From Stenogyne calaminthoides (Eukaryota > Streptophyta > Magnoliopsida > Lamiales > Lamiaceae), in the NCBI GenBank assembly GCA_037126765.1, contig JBBCBC010000031.1, positions 3,481,638-3,545,637 on the forward strand: a DNA stretch of 64,000 bases, written 5' to 3'. Below the pieces are notes generated by a model, which saw only the letters and a list, made by a program, of their open reading frames with translations, did not search any database and was not told the origin of the DNA. Numbering within the stretch: position 1 is the first letter of the stretch; the number at the start of each line of letters is the position of its first letter. The translations under genes and the position numbers were made by a program. Below, piece after piece: positions 1 through 9,288 of the stretch.

Positions 1-508
1 TACACAAACACTATCATTATTTAAAAAAATATTTTTTTAAATAGTGAATTTTTTTATTCATAATCGTAATAATTTTTATAATAATTAAATTTCATAATGT
101 ATAGATCTTGTTCATCGGAGTATTACTCGTGATTTTGGCAGTCTAATTTGTTTCAATAATGGGAGTTAACTGCTATGGAATTTTTCATGGGATTTATGAT
201 GGCATCAGTGAGTAGTTTTCGTGTGTCAATATTTGGGCTATATTTGACCGAGTCTTTTGCTTGGTGAACTTTAATTGGGCTTTTCGAATGTGCTTTTTCT
301 CTATTTCCTTTACTTGGTTTGGCTAATTTATTTTGGGCTTCTCTGTATATTTTTCAAGTTACCAATTTTTTATTTTAAGTAGCCCAATTAATGTTAGGCC
401 TTCTGCATGGTTCTGATTTTTTTAAGATTTTTTTGGATTTTTTGTAGACCTCTTTTGGTTCTTCCTTCCCTCATTTGTTTTCTTCATTTATTAATAGAAC
501 ACTATTAA

Positions 509-675
509 ATGGTCAGACTCACCCCGTGTGATAGGGATCGTTCAATCACTTTATATGATAAAATAATTGTTGTACCCTTAATGAAATAAGTAAATTTTTA
601 TATATTATTTTTTTATATTAAGGTACAAAAGTAATTAACAGTGTTCATCCCGGGGTGAATCACCTCAAATACCAT
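509..675. repeat. weak inverted-repeat element
   Basis: The left side contains a GACTCACCCC block and the right side the complement of a GATTCACCCCGGG block, around an AT-rich core. The two sides match only in patches, and I found no convincing target-site duplication. This could be an old miniature transposon or chance. Confidence 0.3.
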
Positions 676-1285
676 TACTCTTGTTAATATACTACTTTTT
701 TTTTTGCTTTTTCTTGCAGTCTCCTTCTGGGAAAATTGGGTTTGAAAACACACCTCTAGTGGTTTCCGCACTATTTTCTACTCCTACAAAGGCGGTGCTA
801 ACGCCAGAGCTTTGAAGAAATCTTTCAATATGAATGTGGGATTCTGTCACTTGTGGCTTAAGTGGTAGCTTATTATTTTCAGCCCTTGTTGCCGATTACA
901 TCTATCAACTGGTTGCGTACTTTTATATTGCTTTTAATCAATGTAACAAAAAAAAGTTCATCCATTCCTTTTCATTTTCTTGATTGTTCATCATTTTTCT
1001 TTCTTTTTTTTTTTTTTGTTTATCCATAACTTAAACTGTGAAAGGGAAAGGGGTGGTCACAGTTGTTGATGCCAATTCGGCAACTCCTTAGTGCATTTGT
1101 CTTTTGGCTTCAAAAAAATGTATTCATTAATCATATAATTATGTAACATGCGACATCATTAGTATTTCTTTTCACTGTTATTTAAAAATATTGATCAATT
1201 TATTTTAATTTAAGAAATAATGTTCGTCCCATACAACTTTTGGGATTGTTTCGGTATATATTATAAACTAACGGTTTTAACACAT

Positions 1286-1479
1286 TCTCCTGTGAAACTT
1301 GTTTATATATATAATGAAACTCACATCATTACACTTATAAAGTGATATCACTACTCTTATAAATTAGTACCTATAACATCTCAATTTATAAATACAATGA
1401 TATCACTTGATAAATACAATAGTATTAATTTATAATATAGTGATATAAATTACATACTATAAACAAGTTTCACCAGAGA
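1286..1479. mobile_element. miniature inverted-repeat element (about 195 bp)
   Basis: The left end reads TGTGAAACTTGTTTATA and the right end is its near-perfect complement (TATAAACAAGTTTCAC), enclosing an AT-rich core with internal short inverted repeats. There is no coding capacity. The superfamily is not clear because no flanking duplication is visible. Confidence 0.5.
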
Positions 1480-2053
1480 CCTACTCCGATTTTAATATGA
1501 TTCATATAAAATTTACCGATAGTTCTCTTATGCAACTAATAAATTTTTTAACACCCAAGCACACCTTTAGTATCAACTAATATTTTTTTTTCTTTTCATT
1601 CTTCATAGTTTACTTTCATTTATATTTTTAAAGTGTGATTTTTTTTTCTGTGAATATACTTTTAACGTATTATATGTCAAATTAATCATCTTTTTACAAT
1701 CTTTAATTTGATATACATTGCATTTATAAAATAAATTCAGAATAAAAAAGATGAATTTATATATATTTGAAATATTTTTTGGCTGTTTTGATTATATGAG
1801 TTAAACTTTTAGATATTTCATTTATAATTTTATTATATTTAATATCATTTTAAAATGTTAGTATTGGTATCGAGTTTAGTGTTACATTAAAAATTTATAT
1901 ATTTAAATTTTATAATTGTGAGAAACTCACACATATTATATTATTTCATAAAATTCATATATTAATAATAAATATTAATATAAAATGATGTTTACATAAA
2001 CTTAATTTAGTTTTATATTATAATTCATCATACATTAAATTTTAACAATAAAA

Positions 2054-2081
2054 CCGTGCATCGCACGGGAAAAATTATTAG
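2054..2081 (+). mobile_element. Helitron-like 3' terminus
   Basis: A perfect hairpin CCGTGC-ATC-GCACGG (2054-2068) is followed after a short A/T spacer by TTAG and then T. Helitrons end in a short hairpin followed by CTRR and insert before a T. The terminal C is a T here, so the end is degenerate. I could not find the matching 5' TC end upstream. Confidence 0.45.
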
Positions 2082-2364
2082 TACCCTTTAATAATATAAA
2101 TTACACCCCTTAACCAATTTTACAAATTCTTGTATGAAACTTGTTCACCTTATACTTGCCTTTAACGATTAAATATACAAATATTTGAATAGTTTAACAA
2201 ACTGAATTGAATTCTATAATATTAGATTTTTTTACATCCTAATACCAAGTGCACAATACACTCACTTGCCTTTTTTTAAATAATACTATTAATTATTTTT
2301 ATTGAATAATATCAATTATTTTCAATAAATAATATTGGTTATTTTTATTGAATTATTAAAAAAA

Positions 2365-4035
2365 TAGTTAATTCTAAATAAATACAGGACCTTTAGACCA
2401 AATATTAATTTAATCACGACCTTCAAAATTATTGTATAAAAGCTCAACCTTTGATGTTGTTGCAAATTAATACACCTTTTTTTTCTCCGGTCGTGAAGAG
2501 ATGATGTGGCTCGCCGAAATTATTATTTTTGTTATATCAGACTACGCGTAGGATGAAATGTCTAAATCATAAATAAAATAAATATTTAAAAGGTGAATTA
2601 AAATAAATAAATAAAATTTTAAAAAATAAAATAAATTATTTAAATCTAAATTCCAAACCTTAAAAAATAATTCTCGCCGTCAATGTTTTAAAATGAAATA
2701 TGTTTCCATGTTCCAAAATTAAACAAAATTAAATGTAATCCTTCAGTTTCTCTTCCCCCTTCAGTCACTCGTTGTCTATTGCCACTCCCTCACTTGTTGT
2801 TCTCATCGCAGTCCACCTCCTTATATTTTGTGAATTGTTTATTGAGATTCAATCAATTTTATGAAATGGATAGAAATTTTACTTGCAATTTGAGATTGAT
2901 TTTATTTTAATTATTGTTTATTTGATGTGTAGTTCTACAAATTTGAGGTATAATTTTTTTTTCCTGCAAATCTGAACCAAATTCGCATATGCGATTTTGG
3001 GGATAGGGATTTATTTTGGGGATTCTGTGATTTGATGCAAAATTCAATTTTGGGGATTCACAAAACTCAAATTTGGGGTGAAGTCTGTGGTTTTGCGATT
3101 ATGAGGGTCTTGGATTTTGCAGAACCAATTGACTTTTTGGTAAAGATGAAGCGGTGCAAGGGTGAAAATGAAGGGATGATGAAGATGAAGTGTTTGGTTT
3201 TAACTTCTTTTAATTATTATTTTTTGTTTTAATTTATTTTAAAAGTATTAATGATAGAAGATGCGTAACAGTGTTTTTAGAACAGGGTTGAACAAGCCGG
3301 TTCAACCGATTGAACCGGGAACCGGCCTTGAAATTGGTTCAATTACCCTCAAAAAATCGTTTTTGCAGTTGAACTGGAAAAAATCTGCCAGAACCGGGAA
3401 AACCGGGAAAATCGGTCATAATCGAGAATCGGTAGAACCGGGTAGAACTGGTTTTTTATTTTATTTTTATTTTTTTTAAATTTAAAACTTATTTAAAAAA
3501 ATTAAAAATTAAAACTGATTCCTAATTTTTATCATTCCTATTTTAAATTTTAGTATTTTAAATTATATTGTATGATATTATTTATAATTCTATTGTTTTT
3601 ATTTTCACTATGAAAAATATAAATTATTATTTTAAAGTTTTATAAGTGCATATTTATTTTATTTTAATACAATATATGAAATATTTTAAAAGAATAGATA
3701 GATATCATTTTAACAGATAAACCGTCGGTTCGACCGGTCCAACCGGTTGAACCACCAATCGGTGCCCAGTCCGGTTTGGTCGCCGAACCGGTTATGAAAA
3801 CATTGATGTGTAATATGATGTGGAATAATTAAAAATATTATTTAAAATTTATCATCCTAACATGCAAGTATACACATGCTCCGGTGAGTCACGTCACCTC
3901 TTCGCGGCCAGAGGACATAAAAACGTGTATCGATTTCCAACAACATCAAATGTTGGACTTTAATACAATAATCTTGAAAGTCGTGATTAAATTGATATTT
4001 GACCACAATGTTGTGTATTTATTTAGAATTAACCC
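2365..4035. mobile_element. Mutator-like element, non-autonomous, 9-bp TSD
   Basis: The left end (2365-2520) and right end (3880-4035) are long terminal inverted repeats, starting with the shared block GTTAATTCTAAATAAATAC. The flanks carry an identical 9-bp duplication TTAAAAAAA (2356-2364 and 4036-4044), the size typical of Mutator-like elements. The 1.67-kb body has no transposase. A separate hAT-type miniature element is nested inside (3269-3805). The short frames in it (such as 3032-3232) show no protein-like composition and are not called. Confidence 0.85.
3269..3805. mobile_element. hAT-type MITE nested in the MULE
   Basis: The element is 537 bp. It begins CAGTGTTTTTAGAAC and ends with the complement of CAATGTTTTCATAACCGG. 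The subterminal parts are dense in AACCGG/CCGGTT blocks. The flanks are ATGCGTAA (3261-3268) and ATGTGTAA (3806-3813), an 8-bp duplication with one mismatch, as expected for hAT elements. No transposase is encoded. It must have inserted after the surrounding Mutator-like element. Confidence 0.85.
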
Positions 4036-4078
4036 TTAAAAAAAATTGAACATCATTTAGAGTGGTATGGCCATAAGG

Positions 4079-4359
4079 AAAATATCATTTTTAGCCCTAT
4101 AACTTTGGACTATTCCATTTTTAGTCCTGTAAGTTTTACCTTTTCAATTTTAGTTTTGAATGTGTCACTTCAAAATTGATTTTTTTTTTCTTCGACGACC
4201 TACACAATTAGACTGTCATGTAATAAAAATATTCCATAATCGATCAACAAAAAATAATTGAAATTAACACATTCAGAACTAAAATAACAAAAATAAAAAA
4301 ATATAAAATAAAAAATAAAATTGTTCGAAGTTATATGACTAAAAAAAATATATTTTCTC
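4079..4359. mobile_element. MITE of the 'TATCATTTTTAGCCCT' family, copy 1
   Basis: The left end carries AATATCATTTTTAGCCCTAT and the right end a degraded complement. The same terminal family occurs, better preserved, at 12787-13204. The flanks CCATAAGG and CCGTAACC are only loosely similar, so the target duplication is decayed or absent. It ends some 30 bp before the candidate TATA box of the first ARF gene. Confidence 0.6.
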
Positions 4360-4390
4360 CCGTAACCGTAAAACCATTTATCTAAAAAAA

Positions 4391-5472
4391 TATATAAAAA
4401 TGTATAACTTGATTTGGTTTCGGTGACCACAGCTGCTCTTTTCTCTTTTTCTCGTCTTTCCTCGTTACCATTTTGTATGCTCTCTCTCCCCTTTCAATCT
4501 TGTTCATCTACATTTTCTTTTGATGTTTTAGCGAATTGATTTCCTGATCTATGTTAGACTTTGGATTAAATCTCATTTCTTGAGTTCTCTAATTTCAAAT
4601 CTCGATTTTGTATGTGTTCATGTTTATTTAAAAGCGGGGTGTACACTGATCTGATTTTCCTAATTATCTTATGTGAGGATACTGGATCCGCCTTCTTTCT
4701 ATTGAATTGAAATCATGATCGGTTTACATACTATTACTTCAGTTAATTTTCTTTTTCTTTTTCGGTTTATCTGTTAAGTTTTTGTTTTTTTTTTCCGTTT
4801 TAATTTCGCGTTTCACCAATTTGTGGCGTGATTTATTTAGATTTTAGAACTTGTGTTGATTGTCAGCTCTTTAGTGAACTTTCTGGATCATCTGGTTTTT
4901 GGTATCTAAATGAGATCAAGTCCCAATAATATTAGTTTAATTGATTTGATTGAATTCTATTGAGATGTTTTTGTATTATCTTGTATGTTTGATACTCGTC
5001 CGAGAAATGTTGGTAGATTATGAATAAAGATCTGAATCTTTGTCAAAGTCCTTTTGAGGAAGTGATTGAATTTAGTGATTGTGAGAAAAATTGCATTATG
5101 ATGAAAGTGACCAAGTATTGGCCAAATTTGCAAAAAGTAGATGTTGAATGTGTGGCAATAGATTCGAATGCAGTAAAATATTAGAGAAGCTAGAATTAGG
5201 TAAAAGCATACCCCTCTCCGCTTTTAGACTACGGATTCTAGATGATTAATGTAAGTAGAAGCACTTTATTTGAAAATACTCAAGTTTTATTTACTTGAGT
5301 ATTGCCTTATTGTTTCTGACTCCAAGTTGTTGTACAACTCGCTGTCATTTCCATCTGCCTTGTTGATTTTGAAAATTGACAATAAAAACATTAAACTACA
5401 ATAGACAATTGATGATTTGATTCCCTCAGATTTAGAAAACTGAGTCCTGAATTAATACAATATGCAGAAAAA
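4391..5472 (+). promoter_or_regulatory. candidate promoter, 5' leader and leader intron of ARF gene 1
   Basis: A TATA-like TATATAAA at 4391 is followed by a pyrimidine-rich stretch (about 4438-4500) typical of plant leaders. The start codon at 5473 lies five bases behind a splice-acceptor-like ATGCAG ending at 5467, so the leader probably contains an intron, as in gene 2. I could not fix the donor with certainty; GTATGC near 4471 is one candidate. Confidence 0.5.
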
Positions 5473-8233
5473 ATGGGGTTGTCTTTCACCAAGCTTTTCA
5501 GCCGACTATTTGCCAAGAAGGAGATGCGGATACTTATGGTTGGTCTTGATGCTGCTGGTAAGACCACAATATTGTACAAACTCAAGCTGGGAGAAATAGT
5601 TACAACCATTCCTACAATTGGTATGTGCCCTTGTATTTAGTAGCCAAATTCATTCTTGTCTCCATTGAGTATTTCTTTTGAAATTATTGTGATTTTTTTA
5701 TGCTTATATGAAGTTTCTTTGCAAGTTTTATGTTATACCTCTTATGGTCATTCTGTTACTTATGCACAGGGTTCAATGTGGAGACGGTTGAATACAAGAA
5801 CATAAGTTTTACTGTCTGGGATGTTGGGGGTCAAGACAAGGTAAATTTGATTGTCCTTTTTTTGGAATTTGTGAATTTATGCACACATGATTGGCCTTAT
5901 ATTGAATACATTGACTTCATTTGCTGAAAGGTTGGTAGCAATTGGACGACTTTGCTCCATGAGCAGTTAAATTTTTAATGTCATATTTAGCTTCCTGCTA
6001 AGTTATTTTTTAAATTCACTAGTTCACTTGGCATATAGTCCATTCTATATGTTACTACGTGCAGTATAGCAGTCCATGTTATTTGGTTCAATAGTTGCAA
6101 CTGAAAGGTGGAAAAAGGATTCATTACTCGAGGGTGGAAATGGTTTGCTTTATTATTTTTTTCATATATGATTGTATGTTCCTGTCGTTGGCAATCCGTG
6201 TCCTTCCATATTACTATTCTGCATTAGCAAATTTAGCTACATATCAGTGGGTGTTGGCTATTTTAGTCCCATACAAATTAATTTTCTCAATTAAGTCCCA
6301 TAACTTTTAAATTTATGCAATTTTAGTCCTATACTGGCAAGGCCTTATTAGGAATCTCGAGTCTTAATTTCCCAAGGGATTATTAGGAATCTCATCTAGT
6401 GAAACAATAGTTCTACATGTCAATTGTTGCGCAAGCAAAGTTACTATTAACCTAGCTGTTCTGAGTATCCTGCATAGATTGTGCCTTTTGATGTTTGGTC
6501 GACCCACCGAGAAATGGAAACCTCTGATGGTTGTTTTATTTTGTAGGTCTGCTACACCAAACTATCTCTGAAAGGTTAAGATTAGTGTTAGAACTTAAAA
6601 TGTGTCTGAATAGGTAATAGAAAGGTGATAAATGAACTATATTTTGTTGCCTGTCAAGTATTTTTCCATGTTTGTAAAAATTTGAACTTATGTTTCAGGT
6701 GTTTCTTAATTTATAGTGATATTTTGAGTTTCAGTTCCAGTGCTTAATACTACCTATTATAGATCATATGGTTACACTTGGTATTGACAATCTGTCTTGT
6801 TATCCTGTAGTTCTATGGAGAACTTTGCTTGGTTTTTAAGTAATTGCATAACTTCCAAATTTTCTTTAAAATAAGCCACAATTCATTGTATTGGTTTCAT
6901 TTCCCCTGCAAATTCCTGACTCTTATGTGAAACAACTTTTTGTTGATGGATTCTGCTTCGTCGTTTTTCTGGGTGCTCTGTTTTTCCAAGTACCCAATAG
7001 TAGCACCCTTTTCATGTACAGTATTTCTTAGCACAATATATGAAAACTTGAAAGCCTTGTTAAACTAGTATGATCTTTGAAATATCTTTCGTTGAAGCAT
7101 CGTTGCTTAAGATTACATTTCATGTTCATTTGTTTAAAAAAAAATTGGTTTAATGTAAAGTTCCTTCTTGTCTTTATTATTGTATAGATCCGACCACTGT
7201 GGAGACACTACTTTCAGAATACTCAAGGGCTGATTTTTGTTGTTGATAGTAATGATCGAGATCGTGTTGTTGAGGCTAGGGACGAGCTGCATAGGATGTT
7301 AAATGAGGTAATCAACTACTATTTGTCTTAAAAACGAACTTCAAAATCATATAAAAGACATATAACTGGAGTTTGGTAAAAACTTATATCTTCACATACC
7401 AGTCTTCTTTTCTTCTTGATTTTTTCAACCGAGGTTCGAATCAACATACTGACTTACAGAAATGTACTTTTGTTGCTCATTTTGGGCAATGCCTATGTAG
7501 GATGAACTGAGGGATGCTGTGCTATTGGTCTTTGCAAACAAACAAGATCTTCCAAATGCGATGAATGCCGCTGAGATAACTGACAAGCTAGGACTTCACT
7601 CTCTCCGTCAACGTCATTGGTACCTCCTCTTCCCCCACCCCCCAACCCTGGTTTTTTATGTGTTTTATCTTCTACTGTGTTTTGTTTATTTAGTATCTTT
7701 AAGAAGATTAAGGTGGTGTAAATTGCAAAATTTGTCCTGTATCCCATACAAATTATTTGCCTCAATTAAGTCCCATAACTTTTAAAATGATGCAATTATA
7801 GTCCTATATTGACAAGGTTGCAGGATTTTGCACGTGCCACGCTCACGTGAAGGAATTCCATGCAGCATCCTGACTAATAACTTGATGTTGCTACGTGGCA
7901 TGTTGAGACCCCACCATATTAATTTGAACAAAAAAATCACAAATTAATTATCATCTTGGAATAAAAAATTGTCAATTTAGGACTCTAATATTGCATCATT
8001 TAAAAAAGTTATGGGACTTGTTGAGAAAATTGAGTGGTATGCGATTAAAATCGGCAGGCACCCAATAAATATGAGACCAATTTTGCAATTTACTCAACAA
8101 AGGCGTCTAATCAGTTATTACGAGCTTTGTCGACTTATGTTGCAGGTATATCCAGAGCACATGTGCAACCTCCGGGGAAGGGCTGTACGAGGGGTTGGAC
8201 TGGCTCTCCAACAACATTGCCAACAAGTCTTAA
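5473..8233 (+). CDS. ARF1: ADP-ribosylation factor 1-type small GTPase (gene 1)
   Basis: Exons 5473-5620, 5770-5840, 7188-7307, 7501-7619 and 8146-8233 join into an uninterrupted 181-residue protein, the usual length of ARF1. All four introns have GT...AG ends. ARF1 is an Arf-family GTPase that recruits COPI and other coats to Golgi membranes. Seen in the sequence: Gly2 for N-myristoylation followed by an amphipathic helix, the P-loop GLDAAGKT (24-31), the PTIGFN switch I segment, WDVGGQD (66-72) with the Q71 needed for hydrolysis, NKQD (126-129) and the CATSG guanine-contact motif (159-163). The last residues are NNIANKS, then a stop inside exon 5. The partner gene at 9289-11761 instead has a terminal intron and ends in Ala. 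The gene looks intact. Intron 3 and intron 4 hold repeat insertions. I give the family symbol only, not the paralogue number. Confidence 0.95.
6248..6356. repeat. fragment of the intron-MITE family in ARF1 intron 3
   Basis: The blocks GTCCCATACAAATTA, TCAATTAAGTCCCATAACTTTT and GCAATT..TAGTCCTATA occur in the same order as in the left half of the element at 7716-8093. Only one end is present here, so it is a truncated copy. Confidence 0.5.
7716..8093. mobile_element. MITE inside ARF1 intron 4
   Basis: The left end TGTAAATTGCAAAATTTGTCC and the right end complement of GTAAATTGCAAAATTGGTC frame about 380 bp with no coding capacity. A second inner pair, AGTCCCATAACTTTT and its complement, extends the inverted repeat. 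No clear target duplication is seen. It makes up most of the 526-bp intron and leaves both splice sites intact. Confidence 0.65.
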
Positions 8234-8615
8234 AGAATATATCTCGATGAATCTTAGTTTTCAAAACCATTTTGTGACTTTTTTTGTTCGATCCAATTCT
8301 GAATTTTGGGCTTATAATATTATGTACATCGAATACTTATTCCGGTAGTATCTGCAATTATGTTATAATTTACCCTCGAGGTTGGGATGAATTTAAATGG
8401 CTAGTTTATAGTCTATATCAGTTTGTCAAGGATGGCTTTTGAGGGCATTTTTGAGGGAATAAATACATTTTACTGTAGAGCATAATTATGGCTAGTTTAT
8501 AGTTTTATCCCAAATTCCTTTGGGGACATTTTGAAGTAATGTGGCCGCTTGGAATGTATAAACATACCGACTTTTCCCACATTTTATTTTAGTTTTTGAG
8601 CTTCATTAAAGATTT

Positions 8616-8690
8616 AAAATGATAGCACAAATGAAGATAGATCAAAGCTTGTAAAAATGAAAGCACAAATGGAGATAGATCAAAGCTTGT
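8616..8690. repeat. two-copy 37-bp tandem repeat
   Basis: Two adjacent copies share the blocks GCACAAATG and AGATAGATCAAAGCTTGT, with a one-base length difference. They lie in the 3' flank of ARF gene 1, beyond its stop at 8233. No other gene is seen between 8234 and 8745. Confidence 0.75.
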
Positions 8691-8744
8691 ATGCAACTAA
8701 TGCTAAATTTTGATTCACGTAATTTTTTATTTTCATTCTTTATC

Positions 8745-8952
8745 GGGCAAATGATATTCAAACTCATGACTTCACGGTATAGGCAATAGTGCTCTAACCA
8801 CTTGAGCTACTTCACTTCGTCTGTTATTATGATAGTCAAAGGGGGTGCAACACGAGAACTTCCCAAGGGGTCACCCATCCTAGTACTACTCTCTCGCCCA
8901 AGCACACCTAAGCTCTGATGAGATCCGGTGCATTAGTGCTGGTATCTCACCC
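8745..8952 (-). mobile_element. 5S rRNA/tRNA composite, SINE-like
   Basis: Read on the minus strand, a 5S rRNA-like head (8952 to 8842) is followed by a tRNA-like body (about 8820 to 8745). The body has an A-box-like TAGCTCAAGTGG (8809-8798) and a B-box-like GTTTGAATATC near 8764-8753, at tRNA-like spacing. It is followed by an A-rich tail. The order 5S head, tRNA-like body, A-rich tail is that of a short interspersed element. A degenerate ATGAAAA-type repeat flanks both ends and may be a decayed target duplication. The alternative is chance adjacency of two RNA-gene relics. Confidence 0.55.
8842..8952 (-). pseudogene. 5S rRNA-derived sequence
   Basis: On the minus strand the segment matches plant 5S rRNA from its GGGTG start through ACCAGCACTAATGCACCGGAT, GGGCGAGAG, AGTAGTACTAGGATGGGTGA and the TCGTGTTGCACCC end. 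It has several substitutions, and blocks are missing near the 5' end and in the middle where 5S normally reads GAACTCCGAAGTTAAG. It is a single, mutated copy outside a 5S array, so it is not a functional 5S gene. Confidence 0.8.
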
Positions 8953-9288
8953 ATTTTTTTCATATTAATTTTGTAATCCGGATTAATGGTAAAAATGTTA
9001 ATTTATTTTAGTTGCGGATCTAATTTAGATTGGAAAAAAAAATGACATAACTGACTTGATCATGTAGTTGATCGAATTTAAGATTTGTATAAATCCATGA
9101 TTGCTAAAATAGGCTCAAAAGGCCGAAATACAGTACAAGTGCAGAATGTTATAGAAGTGAATTTCACAATTATACATGGTAGGATACGACTATCTACGAG
9201 GAGGAAAAGTGGTAATGACTGTACCACAAAATGGCAAATGATAATCTTGAGTTCAACAAGGATATGGATACACAAAAGCGTCCTCCAA

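Larger units (their letters stand above)
1..2355. other. AT-rich intergenic stretch
   Basis: No gene is supported here. The stretch is strongly AT-rich with many short homopolymer runs and stops in all frames. It holds only small repeat-like items, listed separately: a weak inverted repeat near 509-675, a miniature element at 1286-1479 and a Helitron-like 3' end at 2054-2081. Confidence 0.7.

Noticed and set aside
3032..3479. Two short plus-strand frames between 3032 and 3479
   Set aside because: They lie in the non-coding body of the MULE and across the end of the nested hAT MITE, with low-complexity translations.
8745..8820. Functional tRNA gene
   Set aside because: The A- and B-box-like words are present, but the B box deviates from GGTTCGANNCC and the arms do not pair as a cloverleaf.
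8842..8952. Functional 5S rRNA gene
   Set aside because: Blocks are missing near the start and in the middle, there are several substitutions, and the copy is single and not in an array.
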